64,000 nucleotides of DNA, taken from positions 310,001-374,000 of the forward strand of contig NZ_JACHMJ010000001.1 in assembly GCF_014204935.1 (NCBI RefSeq), in the 5' to 3' direction. This document shows, piece after piece, positions 9,822-18,493 of this stretch. The notes beneath the pieces were generated by a model, which was not told the DNA's origin, made no database searches, and saw nothing but the letters and a program-made list of their open reading frames with translations. The first letter of the stretch is position 1; the number at the start of each line of letters is the position of its first letter. The translations under genes and the position numbers were made by a program. This stretch comes from Conyzicola lurida (GTDB taxonomy: Bacteria > Actinomycetota > Actinomycetes > Actinomycetales > Microbacteriaceae).

Positions 9822-11129
9822 ATGACCCTCATCCCGCCCGTGACCCGGCTCGACGCCCTCAGTGACGTCGAGATCCGCGGCATCCGCGCCGATTTCCCGA
9901 TCCTCTCGACGGAGGTGAACGGGGCGTCGCTCGTCTACCTCGACTCGGGTGCCACCTCGCAGAAGCCGGTGCAGGTGCTCGACGCCGAGCGCTCGTTCTA
10001 CGAGCGCGACAACGCCGCGGTGCACCGCGGGGCACACACGCTCGCCGCACTCGCGACCGAGTCGTTCGAGGACGCCCGGTCGACCGTCGCGCGCTTCGTC
10101 GGTGTACGCGAGGACGAGATCGTCTGGACGTCGAACGCCACCGAGGGCATCAACCTCATCGCCTACGCGATGTCGAACGCCAGCCTCGGCCGCGGCGACG
10201 AGGCATCGGCCTCGCTGCGACTCGGCGAGGGCGACGAGATCGTCGTCACCGAGATGGAGCACCACGCCAACCTGATCCCGTGGCAGGAACTCGCGGCGCG
10301 CACCGGAGCGACGCTGCGCTACATCCCCGTGCACGACGACGGGTCGCTCGTGCTCGACGACCTCGACGAGATCGTCAACGAGCGCACGCGCGTGCTCGCC
10401 TTCACCCACGTCTCCAACGTGCTCGGCATCGTGAACCCCGTCGACGTGCTCGTCGCGCGGGCCCGGCAGGTCGGCGCGCTCACCGTGCTCGACGCCTGCC
10501 AGTCGGCGCCGCACCTCGCGCTCGACCTCGTGGCGCTCGACGTCGACTTCGCCGTGTTCTCGGGCCACAAGATGCTCGGCCCCACCGGCGTCGGCGTGCT
10601 CTACGGGCGCGGCGCCCTGCTCGCCGCCCTCCCGCCGTTCCTCACCGGCGGTTCGATGATCACCACCGTCACGATGGAGAAGGCCGAGTACCTCGAAGCG
10701 CCGCAGCGGTTCGAAGCCGGCACGCAGCGCGTGTCGCAGACGGTCGCGCTCGCCGCGGCGGTGCGCTACCTGTCGGCGGTCGGCATGGACCGCATCGCCG
10801 AGCACGAAGCGCGGCTGGGCGAGCGGCTGGTCGCCGGTCTCGCCGAGATCCCCGGCGTGCGCGTGCTCGGGCAGCCCGCGGGCACGCACCGGGTCGGACT
10901 CGCCAGCTTCGACGTCGCCGGCGTGCACTCGCACGACGTCGGGCAGTTCCTCGACGACCGCGGAATCGCCGTGCGCGTCGGGCACCACTGCGCCCAGCCG
11001 CTGCACCGCCGCCTCGGCGTCACCGCGTCGACCCGCGCGAGCGCCTACCTGTACACGACCGAGAACGAGGTCGACGAGTTCCTCGCCGGGGTCGCCGACG
11101 TCACCACTTTCTTCGGAGTTTCGGCATGA
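9822..11129 (+). CDS. sufS: Cysteine desulfurase, SufS type
   Basis: SufS takes sulfur from L-cysteine for iron-sulfur cluster assembly. The 435-residue protein shows RADFPIL at the N-terminus, LDSGATSQKP, NAAVHRGAHTLA, TEMEHHANLIPWQ, DACQSAPH and the PLP lysine in FAVFSGHKMLGPTGVGVLYG. The active-site cysteine is in VRVGHHCAQPLHRRLG. These features mark the group II (SufS/CsdB) enzymes. ATG 9822 is preferred; a TTG at 9795 is possible, and the ribosome site is weak for both. It overlaps sufU by ATGA (11126-11129), so the pair is coupled. sufBCD is not in the window. Confidence 0.94.
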   Translation: MTLIPPVTRLDALSDVEIRGIRADFPILSTEVNGASLVYLDSGATSQKPVQVLDAERSFYERDNAAVHRGAHTLAALATESFEDARSTVARFVGVREDEIVWTSNATEGINLIAYAMSNASLGRGDEASASLRLGEGDEIVVTEMEHHANLIPWQELAARTGATLRYIPVHDDGSLVLDDLDEIVNERTRVLAFTHVSNVLGIVNPVDVLVARARQVGALTVLDACQSAPHLALDLVALDVDFAVFSGHKMLGPTGVGVLYGRGALLAALPPFLTGGSMITTVTMEKAEYLEAPQRFEAGTQRVSQTVALAAAVRYLSAVGMDRIAEHEARLGERLVAGLAEIPGVRVLGQPAGTHRVGLASFDVAGVHSHDVGQFLDDRGIAVRVGHHCAQPLHRRLGVTASTRASAYLYTTENEVDEFLAGVADVTTFFGVSA

Positions 11130-11578
11130 GTTCGTCCGACCTGCAGGCGCTCTACCAGGAGCTGATCCTCGACCACTCGCGTCATCCCCACGGCTTCGGC
11201 CTGCAGGAGGGCGCGGCCGCGTCGTCGCACCAGGTCAACCCGACCTGCGGCGACGAGGTCACCCTCGAGCTGCACATGCAGCCCGGAACGGACATCGTCT
11301 CGTCGGTGCGCTGGGAGGGTCACGGCTGCGCGATCTCGCAGGCCTCGGCGTCGCTGTTCACCGAGATGGCGGACTCGCTCACGCTCGACGACCTCGACTC
11401 GCGCATCGAGCTGTTCCGCACCGCGATGCGGTCGCGCGGCACGATCGAGCCCGACGAGGAGCTGCTAGGCGACGCCGCGGCACTCGGCGGGGTCTCGAAG
11501 TACATCGCGCGGGTCAAGTGCGCGATGCTCGCCTGGGTCGCGGCCGAGCACGCGATCGCGCAGGTTCGCGCGGCGTAG
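11126..11578 (+). CDS. sufU: Sulfur-transfer/scaffold protein SufU
   Basis: A 150-residue IscU-fold protein that takes persulfide sulfur from SufS. It has the zinc/cluster ligand cysteines in HQVNPTCGDEVTLEL, WEGHGCAISQASASLF and YIARVKCAMLAW. The roughly 18-20-residue insertion between the second and third cysteine regions (LDSRIELFRTAMRSRG...) separates Gram-positive SufU from IscU. The start ATG overlaps the sufS stop. The open frame extends far upstream inside sufS, but nothing there resembles the family. Confidence 0.94.
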   Translation: MSSSDLQALYQELILDHSRHPHGFGLQEGAAASSHQVNPTCGDEVTLELHMQPGTDIVSSVRWEGHGCAISQASASLFTEMADSLTLDDLDSRIELFRTAMRSRGTIEPDEELLGDAAALGGVSKYIARVKCAMLAWVAAEHAIAQVRAA

Positions 11579-11654
11579 CTTAGGGCAGACGCTGGCGCGT
11601 CTGCCATAGCTCCACCGCGCTGAGTTGCGAGCGGGTGCGGGCGGCGTTGCCCGC

Positions 11655-11734
11655 GCTCGACAGGATGCGCGGCTCGCGGTCGGGCGATCCGTCCTGTTGA
11701 GCGCGCGACCGGCGCGATTCGTCCTGTCGGGCGG
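11655..11734. repeat. REP-like intergenic element, copy 1
   Basis: In the 242-bp space between sufU and the EAL gene there is one inverted copy of the core ATCCTGTCGAGC (GCTCGACAGGATGCGC, 11655-11670) and two direct copies (GTCCTGTTGAGCGCGCG near 11691, GTCCTGTCGGGCGG near 11721). The first and second cores can pair into a hairpin. A second element near 57561 has the same three cores at exactly the same spacing, with about 50 of 74 positions identical. Nothing else is apparent in this gap; a short leftward open frame over it looks like repeat-derived noise. Confidence 0.65.
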
Positions 11735-11820
11735 AGTAGGTGCGTGGCACCGTGTTCGTCATTCGGGCCGGATGGGGCGCGCGGCGCAACCTCGCCGCGC
11801 GAATCCGGCTCAGCCGGGGC

Positions 11821-12675
11821 TCAGCCCTGGCGCGCCAGCAGCGAGTCGAGTTCCTCGGGCGTCGACGGGGGAGCGATGAGGAAGCCCTGCGCGCGGTCGC
11901 AGTGCAGTTCGCGGGCGTGCTCGAGGTGCTCCGCGCTCTCCACGCCCTCGGCCACGACGCGCAGGCCGCGGTGCAGGGCGTTATCGACGATCTCGGTGAG
12001 CTGCGGTTCGACGTCGCGCTGCACGAGCGACTTGTCGAGCTTCACCTCGGTGGCGGGCAGGGTGCGCAGCTGGTCGATGGTGGAGTGCCCGGTGCCGAAG
12101 TCGTCGACCGAGATGCCGACGCCGAGCGACGAGAGCGCCTCGAGGCTGGCCCGGGTGGTCACGCTCGTCTCGACCGGGCTGGACTCGGTGATCTCGAGCG
12201 TGAGGTGGTGCGGGTCGAACGACACGGCCAGCAGCGTTTCGGCGACGAGCTCGACGAACGCCGACTGTTCGAGCTGCAGCGCGGAGACGTTCACCGACAC
12301 GTCGAGTTCGAAACCGCGGCGGTGCCACGCCTCCGCCTGGCCGGCGCCGGCCTTGAGCATAAAGGCGCCGAGCGCGTGGATCAGGCCGTTTTCCTCGGCG
12401 AGCGGGATGAAGTGATTCGGCGCGAGAAGGCCGCGGTGCGGGTGTACCCAGCGGCAGAGGGCTTCGACGCCGACGACGTGTCCGCTGTGCACGTCGATCT
12501 GCGGCTGGAAGTAGGCGACGATCTCACCGCGGTCGACGGCGCCGGAGAGCTCGTCGAGCAATCGCGCGTCCTCAGTCGAATGGTGCAATCGACAGTCCCC
12601 CGGTAACCGCGGAAGCTCCGCTCCACACAGCGTGCACCACGGTCGCCCCCGGGTCAAACTCGACGGGCAACTCAC
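11821..12675 (-). CDS. EAL-domain cyclic-di-GMP phosphodiesterase
   Basis: The 284-residue protein is almost entirely one EAL domain, which cleaves c-di-GMP to pGpG. The catalytic signature is complete: VVGVEALCRW, NVSALQL, LEITESS, VDDFGTGHS, VKLDKSLV, VAEGVES and AQGFLIAPP. An N-terminal piece of about 35 residues has spacing C-x2-C-x10-C-x2-H (WCTLCG...GDCRLH), which could bind zinc. The only usable start is the GTG at 12675, with a poor ribosome site. It is divergent from the hydrolase/PAS-GAF-GGDEF operon across 121 bp, so c-di-GMP breakdown and synthesis genes face away from each other from one control region. Confidence 0.9.
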   Translation of the reverse strand: MSCPSSLTRGRPWCTLCGAELPRLPGDCRLHHSTEDARLLDELSGAVDRGEIVAYFQPQIDVHSGHVVGVEALCRWVHPHRGLLAPNHFIPLAEENGLIHALGAFMLKAGAGQAEAWHRRGFELDVSVNVSALQLEQSAFVELVAETLLAVSFDPHHLTLEITESSPVETSVTTRASLEALSSLGVGISVDDFGTGHSTIDQLRTLPATEVKLDKSLVQRDVEPQLTEIVDNALHRGLRVVAEGVESAEHLEHARELHCDRAQGFLIAPPSTPEELDSLLARQG

Positions 12676-12709
12676 AGAAAGAGAAAGACTGTCAAGCCCT
12701 GACTAGGCT

Positions 12710-12738
12710 TTGGTAACCCGGTTCCGCGCGATTAGCCT
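12710..12738 (+). promoter_or_regulatory. Candidate promoter of the hydrolase-diguanylate cyclase operon
   Basis: TTGGTA (12710-12715) and TAGCCT (12733-12738) are spaced 17 bases apart and precede the rsbQ-like start by 58 bases. A small inverted repeat AAGCC-N7-GGCTT (12694-12710) touches the -35 box. The leader before the ATG contains a possible GGGTTG/CAACCC stem. Confidence 0.45.
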
Positions 12739-12796
12739 GAACGAGCCGACGGCGGGGTTGCCGGTTGCGCGCCGCCAACCCAGAGGACCCGAGACG

Positions 12797-13612
12797 ATGA
12801 CACCCGCTGCCACCCTCGCCACCGTCGAGCGCCGCAATAACGTGCGCGTCCTCGGGAATCCGGCCGGACGCCCGATGGTGTTCGCCCACGGCTTCGGCTG
12901 CAGCCAGGAGATGTGGCGACTCGTCGCCCCCGCATTCGCCGCCGACTACCGCGTCGTGCTCTACGACCACACCGGCGAGGGCGGCTCCGACCTCTCGGAA
13001 TACGATCCCGCCAAGTACGACAGTCTTGACGGCTACGCCGACGACATCCTCGACATCGTCGCGGCCTACGAGCTCGAGGACGTCGTCTTCGTCGGCCACT
13101 CCGTGAGCGGCATGATGGGTGTGCTGGCGAGCCTGCGCGCGCCCGAGAGCTTCGGCGCGCTGATCCTCGTCAGTCCGTCACCGCGCTACATCAACGACGG
13201 CGACTACATCGGCGGTTTCGAGAAGGCCGACATCGACGGCCTCCTCGACTCCCTCGACGCCAACTACCTCGGCTGGTCGGCGACGATGGCGCCGGTGATC
13301 ATGGGCAACCCCGAACGGCCCGAGCTCTCCGACGAGCTGAACGCCCAGTTCTGCGCGACCGACCCCGTCGTGGCACGCCAGTTCGCCCGCGTCACCTTCC
13401 TCTCCGACAACCGGGACGATCTCGCCGACGTGACGACGCCCGCGCTCGTGCTGCAGTGCGCCGACGACCTGATCGCGCCGGTCACCGTCGGCCAGTACGT
13501 GCACGCCGAAATCGCCGGCAGCACGCTCGTGATGCTCCCTGCGACCGGCCACGTGCCCCACCTCTCGGCACCCGACCAGGTGATCACGGCCATCCAGGAG
13601 TACCTGGCGTGA
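12797..13612 (+). CDS. RsbQ-like alpha/beta hydrolase, sensor partner
   Basis: At 271 residues it matches B. subtilis RsbQ, the hydrolase that works with the PAS-domain phosphatase RsbP in energy-stress signalling. The catalytic triad is visible: nucleophile Ser in VGHSVSGMMG, Asp in LQCADDLIAP and His in ATGHVPHLS. The oxyanion region is FAHGFGCSQEMW. AGAGGA precedes the ATG. The gene overlaps the next by GTGA (13609-13612); the next protein starts with a PAS domain, so the hydrolase-PAS partnership of RsbQ/RsbP is kept while the output domain is different. It likely makes or binds a small hydrophobic ligand sensed by that PAS domain (inference). Confidence 0.85.
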   Translation: MTPAATLATVERRNNVRVLGNPAGRPMVFAHGFGCSQEMWRLVAPAFAADYRVVLYDHTGEGGSDLSEYDPAKYDSLDGYADDILDIVAAYELEDVVFVGHSVSGMMGVLASLRAPESFGALILVSPSPRYINDGDYIGGFEKADIDGLLDSLDANYLGWSATMAPVIMGNPERPELSDELNAQFCATDPVVARQFARVTFLSDNRDDLADVTTPALVLQCADDLIAPVTVGQYVHAEIAGSTLVMLPATGHVPHLSAPDQVITAIQEYLA

Positions 13613-14997
13613 GCGACGACTGGGAAGACCTCTACCGACAAGCACCATGCGGACTCTTCACGAGTGACGACGACGGATCGATCGTTCGCGTCAATGCGAC
13701 GCTGCTCGACTGGCTGGGGCTCAGGGAGTCCGACGTGGTCGGCCGCTCGTTCCGCGATTTCCTCGACACCGGCAGCCAGCTGTTCTACGAGACCCGCTAC
13801 CTGCCGGCGCTGCGGCTGCGCGGCGAGGTCAAGGAGGTCGCGCTCACGCTCGCCCTCCCCGACGGAGGCCGGCTGCCCACCCTCATCAATTCCGCCGTGA
13901 CGCTCGGCGACGACGGCGAGGTCGCGCGCGTCAGCAGCGCGCTCTTCGACGTGAGCGAGCGGCAGGACTACGAGCTCGACCTGCTCACGGCACGGCGCTC
14001 GGCCGAGGCGTCCGAGGGCCGACTGCGGCTGCTGCGGGACTCCGCGACCGCATTCGCCGCCAGCGCCGAGGAGGACGACGTGGCCGAAGCGCTCGTCACC
14101 GCCGCCCGGGCCTCCTATCTCGCACGTTTCGTCGCCGTCTACCTCGCCGACGACGACGGCAGCCTCCGCTTGGCGGCGGGGGAGTCCCCGGTCGACGAGA
14201 TCCTCCCCGACGACGCGAACCGACCGCAGTGGCGGGCCTTCGAGAGCGGCGAACGGCTGGGCATCGTGGTGGGCGACGAGGGCGAGGATGCCGCGAGCCT
14301 GGCGTTACGCGCGGCGCGGTTGACCGAGCTGGTCGCCCTTCCCCTCCTCGACGATTCCGGGCCGATCGGGTCGCTCGTCTGCTTCTTCCCGCGCACCCGC
14401 TCGCTCACCGACGACGACGACGAAGTGCTCGCCGCCGTCATGCGGCAGGCGGCGACGGTGCTCGCCCGCGTGCGCCTACAGCGCGAACTCGCCCGGCTCG
14501 CCCTGCACGACCAGCTCACCGGGCTCGGCAACCGCGTGCTGCTCGAGATCCGCATGCGCGAGTCGCTCGCCGCGGCCCGCCGTCAGGAACGCGCCCTCGC
14601 CCTCATCGTGCTCGACCTCGACGGGTTCAAGGCGATCAACGACCGCTTCGGCCACGCCGCCGGAGACGACGTGCTCGTCGGGGTGGCGGAGCGGTTGCGC
14701 GCCAGCGTGCGGGCGGGCGACGTCATCGGACGCTTCGGCGGCGACGAGTTCGTGATCATCTGCGCCGACGCCGACGAGGAAGCCGCAGAGATCGTGGCTA
14801 AGCGTGTCGTCGCGGCGATCGAGAATTCCCCCGAGGGGAAGCAGCACCTCGCGGTCACCGCGAGCGTCGGGGTCGCCGTCTACCTCGCCGGCTCGGTACA
14901 CCCGGCGACGGGCGACGACATCTTCACCGCGGCGGACTCGGCGATGTACCTGTCGAAGTCGCTCGGCAAGAACCGCGTGACGGTCGCCCGGGTCTAG
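13609..14997 (+). CDS. PAS-GAF-GGDEF diguanylate cyclase
   Basis: The 462-residue protein has three domains. PAS spans about 5-125 (LYRQAPCGLFTSDDDGSIVRVN and the phosphatase-RsbP-like loop DFLDTGSQLFYETRYLP). A GAF-like domain spans about 145-285. GGDEF spans about 300-460, with DQLTGLGNR, the intact motif FGGDEFVI and an allosteric I-site R-A-G-D exactly five residues before it. The protein should therefore make c-di-GMP and be product-inhibited. There is no membrane segment. The GTG start overlaps the hydrolase stop, so the two are coupled. Its stop shares the bases CTAG with the stop of the convergent kinase gene. Confidence 0.92.
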   Translation: MSDDWEDLYRQAPCGLFTSDDDGSIVRVNATLLDWLGLRESDVVGRSFRDFLDTGSQLFYETRYLPALRLRGEVKEVALTLALPDGGRLPTLINSAVTLGDDGEVARVSSALFDVSERQDYELDLLTARRSAEASEGRLRLLRDSATAFAASAEEDDVAEALVTAARASYLARFVAVYLADDDGSLRLAAGESPVDEILPDDANRPQWRAFESGERLGIVVGDEGEDAASLALRAARLTELVALPLLDDSGPIGSLVCFFPRTRSLTDDDDEVLAAVMRQAATVLARVRLQRELARLALHDQLTGLGNRVLLEIRMRESLAAARRQERALALIVLDLDGFKAINDRFGHAAGDDVLVGVAERLRASVRAGDVIGRFGGDEFVIICADADEEAAEIVAKRVVAAIENSPEGKQHLAVTASVGVAVYLAGSVHPATGDDIFTAADSAMYLSKSLGKNRVTVARV

Positions 14998-15884
14998 CCC
15001 CGGTCGTCCGCGACCGGCGGGGTCGACGCGCGCAGTCCCGCGCGGATGTCGCGCAGCAGCTGCGTGGCAGACGGCCTCTGCGCGGCGTCGCGCCGCGTCA
15101 TCCGGCCGATCAGGCCCGCCCACGGCTCGGGAACGCTCGCCGGAATCGGCGGATCCTCGCTGCGCCGCAACAGGGCCGAGTCCATCGCGTTGCCGGGGAA
15201 CGCCCGGGTGCGGGTGAAGCACTCGAGCATCACGAGGCCGAGCGAGTAGATGTCGGTGGCCGGCGTGAGCTGTTCGTTGAAGGTCTGCTCGGGGCTGAGG
15301 TAGGCGGCGGTGCCGAGGGTAGCGGCGTCCGCGTCGCTGACCGTGTCGGCCTTGATCGCGATGCCGAAGTCGGTGAGGCGGGCGCGCACGCGCGACGAGG
15401 CGGTGCCGTAGTCGGTGAGCATGATGTTGGCCGGCGAGATGTCCCGGTGGATGACGCCGCGAGAGTGCACGTACTCCAGCGCCTCGGCGACCTCGAAGCC
15501 GATCTCGGCGATCTCCCGCGCGCTGAGCTCGCGCTCGGCGACCGTGCGGCGGACGGTGCTACCGTGCACGAATTCCATGACGAGGAAGGGGCGGATGTCG
15601 TCGGGCGACGACCGGTCGATGCCGACGTCGGAGATCGACACGACCCCGTGGTGGTTGAGACTCGCGAGAACACGCACCTCGTCGCGGAACTGGTCCATGT
15701 TGGCCTTGTCGCCCGCGGCGAAGAGTTTGATCGCGACATCCCGTTTCAAGATCTCATCACGGCCGCGGTAGACGAGGGCGGCCCCGCCGCGCGCGAGCAG
15801 CTGCAACGGCTGGTACCGCTCGCTCAGCAGCGGCGCATCCAGTTCCGGCTTCTCTTCGGCCGTCGTCACGGTGTCGTCCCCCAT
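14994..15884 (-). CDS. Cytoplasmic Ser/Thr protein kinase
   Basis: A 296-residue Hanks-type kinase with a full catalytic set: glycine loop LLARGGAALVYRG, lysine VAIKLF, E in FRDEVRVL, catalytic loop VIHRDISPANIM, LTDFGIAI, SPEQ and DIYSLG. There is no transmembrane segment and no PASTA or sensor tail, unlike PknB. The HRDIS form replaces the usual HRDVK/HRDLK, so the loop lysine is a serine here, which may affect activity. It converges on the GGDEF gene with a 4-bp overlap. A relative at 61409-62689 shares the NHHGxV, GTAAYLSPEQ and ATDIYSLG/STDIYSLG stretches. Confidence 0.9.
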   Translation of the reverse strand: MGDDTVTTAEEKPELDAPLLSERYQPLQLLARGGAALVYRGRDEILKRDVAIKLFAAGDKANMDQFRDEVRVLASLNHHGVVSISDVGIDRSSPDDIRPFLVMEFVHGSTVRRTVAERELSAREIAEIGFEVAEALEYVHSRGVIHRDISPANIMLTDYGTASSRVRARLTDFGIAIKADTVSDADAATLGTAAYLSPEQTFNEQLTPATDIYSLGLVMLECFTRTRAFPGNAMDSALLRRSEDPPIPASVPEPWAGLIGRMTRRDAAQRPSATQLLRDIRAGLRASTPPVADDRG

Positions 15885-15939
15885 GTTGTCGATTCTAGAG
15901 ACAAGTGGTCAGGGTGCCAGCCGTAGAATCACGAGTGCT

Positions 15940-16371
15940 ATGGATGGGACCCCGCTCACGGCCGCGCCGCGGCTCTCGATCCACCGTCCCCTCGTCGGGC
16001 CGGTGCAGGTCTTCCTGCCCTACGGTGACGGAGATTCCACCCGCGAGTGGTTCCGCGCCGTGACGAACGCCCCGGCGATGAAGCTGCGCTGGGAACACTC
16101 CGCGCCCGCGCACTGGGTGGTCGGCCGCGACCGCTTGGTCACCGTCGCCTTCGCGATCGTCGAGAAGTACGGCTACGTCGACCTGCACATGGACTACCGG
16201 CTGAGCGAGAAGTGCGGGCAGAAGTGCATGTCGTCCGTGAACCCGAACTGCACCTGCTCCTGCCTCGGCGCGACGCACGGCGGTGCCAGCCGGCTCAACT
16301 TCCTGCCGATCGCCGAGGTGGTCGGGCTCACCGGCACCACCGTGCAGACCCTGCGCACACTCACGCGCTGA
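15940..16371 (+). CDS. Small Cys-rich protein of unknown function
   Basis: The 143-residue protein has an N-terminal basic/hydrophobic half and a tight cysteine cluster at residues about 92-108, in the pattern C-x3-C-x7-C-x-C-x-C, followed by GATHGG. Similar C-x3-C...C-x-C-x-C...HGG clusters occur in small uncharacterised proteins of actinobacteria and mobile elements; metal binding is plausible but not shown. TAGAAT at 15924-15929, 10 bases before the ATG, suggests a transcript with almost no leader. It is divergent from the kinase gene across 55 bp. Confidence 0.7.
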   Translation: MDGTPLTAAPRLSIHRPLVGPVQVFLPYGDGDSTREWFRAVTNAPAMKLRWEHSAPAHWVVGRDRLVTVAFAIVEKYGYVDLHMDYRLSEKCGQKCMSSVNPNCTCSCLGATHGGASRLNFLPIAEVVGLTGTTVQTLRTLTR

Positions 16372-16459
16372 CGACCCGTGCAGGCGACTTTCGAGGAATG
16401 AACCGGGTTCACCCAGCCCGGGGGAGTAGGACTGTGACCAGAGACCGAGAGGAGCCGCC

Positions 16460-17449
16460 GTGCTCGCCGTGAACGTAGACCACCCCGGTGGGCCCGAGGT
16501 GCTCGTCTGGCGTGAGACGGATCCCCCGGTCGCCGGCCCCCGCGACGTCGTCATCGACGTGCACACCGCGGGCGTCAACAATGCCGACCTGCTGCAGAGG
16601 CGAGGCCACTATCGGGTGCCGCCCGAGGCATCCACGATTCTGGGCCTCGAGGTATCGGGCATCGTCAGCGCCGTCGGCGACGAGGTTCACGAGTGGAGCG
16701 TGGGCGACCGGGTCTGCGCGCTGCTCGCCGGCGGCGGCTACGCGGAGCAGGCCGTCGTCTCGGCCGCTCTGGTTCTGCCCGTTCCCGAGCGGGTGAGTCT
16801 GACGGATGCCGCGGCTCTTCCCGAGGCCGTGTGCACGGTGTTCTCGAACCTGGCCATGACCGCGAACCTCGGGCATGGGCAGACCCTGCTGGTGCACGGC
16901 GGGGGCAGCGGAATCGGCACGATGGCGATCCAGTGGGCGAAGGCGATCGGCGCCCGGGTGATCGTGACCGCGGGCAGCGAGGACAAGCTGCGGCGCTGCT
17001 GGGACCTCGGAGCCGACGTGGGGATCAACTACCGCGAGCAGGATTTCGTGGCGGAGACGCTGCGGGCCACCGAGGGTCGCGGCGCCGACGCCGTGCTCGA
17101 CATCGTCGGGGCGGACTACCTGGCTCGCAACATCGAGTCGCTCGCGCCCGACGGGCACCTCGTGGTGATCGGCAGCACGGGCGGGTCGGCCGAACCGGTG
17201 CTCGACCTCGGCGCGCTCATGGCCAAGCGCGCCAGCGTGTCGGCGACGACGCTGCGGGCGCGCCCGCACGAGCAGAAGGCGGCGATCGTGCGCGCCGTGC
17301 GTGACTCGGTCTGGCCGCTGATCGAGGCCGGACGCATCGCGCCCGTCGTCGACGACCTGATCCCGATGGACCGCGCGGTCGAGGCGCACCGACTGCTCGA
17401 GAGCGGCCACACCTTCGGCAAGGTGCTGCTCAGCCGGCCCGCTCACTGA
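16460..17449 (+). CDS. NADPH:quinone oxidoreductase-like medium-chain dehydrogenase
   Basis: 329 residues of the zinc-free quinone oxidoreductase (QOR/PIG3) branch of the MDR superfamily. Visible are the N-terminal GroES-like fold with VNNADLLQRRGHY, the signature PEAVCTVFSNLAM and the NADP-binding loop LLVHGGGSGIGTMAIQWAK with an AxGS-type second site. The structural and catalytic zinc cysteines are missing, as expected for this branch. It likely reduces quinones or alpha,beta-unsaturated carbonyls. The GTG start has GAGAGGAG 5 bases upstream. It converges on the next gene with 6 bp between stops. Confidence 0.9.
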   Translation: MLAVNVDHPGGPEVLVWRETDPPVAGPRDVVIDVHTAGVNNADLLQRRGHYRVPPEASTILGLEVSGIVSAVGDEVHEWSVGDRVCALLAGGGYAEQAVVSAALVLPVPERVSLTDAAALPEAVCTVFSNLAMTANLGHGQTLLVHGGGSGIGTMAIQWAKAIGARVIVTAGSEDKLRRCWDLGADVGINYREQDFVAETLRATEGRGADAVLDIVGADYLARNIESLAPDGHLVVIGSTGGSAEPVLDLGALMAKRASVSATTLRARPHEQKAAIVRAVRDSVWPLIEAGRIAPVVDDLIPMDRAVEAHRLLESGHTFGKVLLSRPAH

Positions 17450-17455
17450 CGCGCC

Positions 17456-18385
17456 TCAGATCAGAACGCCCTGATCCGCCCACCGTAGAACGCGGAGCGC
17501 TCGGAGGGTGTTCCAGCGGCTGGGGCGCCCCGGCCCCTCGTCGAGGTCGGAGGTCTGGCCGGTCTCCTGCGCGTAGCTGAGCGGCCAGCGCCCGTCCGCG
17601 TGCCGGCGCGCGCGCACGAACTCGACCGCCTCCTCCATGCGCGGGTCGACGTCGGCGCCCGCCGCGCGGAAGTAGTCGAGGCCGCGCAGAACGTCGTAGT
17701 GCCAGCGCGGCGGGAACGAGAAGCGCGTCCAGCCCCTGTCGATCAGCTCGCCCGTCGACAGGGACCGCAGCAGCCGGCGTTCGAGCAGGTACTCCTCGCC
17801 GCGGGCGACAGCCTCGGCGATGCCGTTCACGGCTCCGCCGGCGCGCTCGTATTCGCGCAGGCCCTCGAGCGCGCAGATCGTGCTGTGGAACGACGAGCGG
17901 TCGCTGTCGGGCAGGTAGCAGTTCCACCCGCCGTCGGCGAGCTGCTCGTCGACGAAGCGCTGCGCGATGTCGTCGCTCGGCTCGCCGAAGTAGCTGCCGG
18001 CCGCGAGCACGCGCCCGTTGATGCACGCCTCGACTTCGCCGTCGAAGAACTGTTTCGCGCCGAACTCCTCGTCCCAGCGCACCCGGTCGCGGGTGAGGGC
18101 GACCGACCGGGCGACGGCTGCGCTCGCCGGGTCGGGCTGCAGCAGGTACAGGGTCTGCAGCGCAATGACGTTGTGCCGCCAGTGGTCCGCGGGGGAGTCG
18201 CCGCCCCAGTTGCCGTCGGGCCGCTGCTCGGCGAGGAGCGCGGCGCCCTGGCCCTCGGTCGCGATGCGCGCGCGTTCGGCGGCGACCGCCTCGGGACGCG
18301 CGTCTACGAGATCGCGCAGCACCTGATGCCGCACCGCGGGGTCGCCGTCGAGGAGCCAGGTGATCACCGCCGCGTCGCTGCTCAT
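17456..18385 (-). CDS. Stand-alone alpha/alpha-toroid (terpene-cyclase-like) protein
   Basis: 309 residues with repeated helix pairs typical of the squalene cyclase/prenyltransferase toroid, seen in pieces such as QRPDGNWGG, LADGGWNCYL and RRHADGRWPLSY (QW-like G-x-W repeats). The DxDD protonation motif of true class II cyclases is not visible, so enzymatic cyclisation is unlikely. The start ATG at 18385 was chosen because homology begins there (MSSDAAVITWLLDGDPAVRHQVLRDL); an upstream ATG extension is Pro/Ala-rich and unlikely. Function unknown. Confidence 0.75.
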   Translation of the reverse strand: MSSDAAVITWLLDGDPAVRHQVLRDLVDARPEAVAAERARIATEGQGAALLAEQRPDGNWGGDSPADHWRHNVIALQTLYLLQPDPASAAVARSVALTRDRVRWDEEFGAKQFFDGEVEACINGRVLAAGSYFGEPSDDIAQRFVDEQLADGGWNCYLPDSDRSSFHSTICALEGLREYERAGGAVNGIAEAVARGEEYLLERRLLRSLSTGELIDRGWTRFSFPPRWHYDVLRGLDYFRAAGADVDPRMEEAVEFVRARRHADGRWPLSYAQETGQTSDLDEGPGRPSRWNTLRALRVLRWADQGVLI

Positions 18386-18450
18386 GGACACCGAGGGTAG
18401 GGCCGACGCGCCCGCCCGGCAAGGGGCCGGACTCCGCGGCATTCTGAACG

Positions 18451-18484
18451 GACAAGGGCCCGGGCGTCGACCCGGGCCCTTGTC
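18451..18484. terminator. Perfect 14-bp hairpin after the isochorismatase gene
   Basis: GACAAGGGCCCGGG (18451-18464) and its exact complement (18471-18484) flank the loop CGTCGA. It lies 9 bp beyond the stop of the leftward isochorismatase gene and would end the SDR-ADH-isochorismatase transcript. There is no T-run, as in many actinobacterial terminators. Confidence 0.85.
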
Positions 18485-18493
18485 GTGCGACGG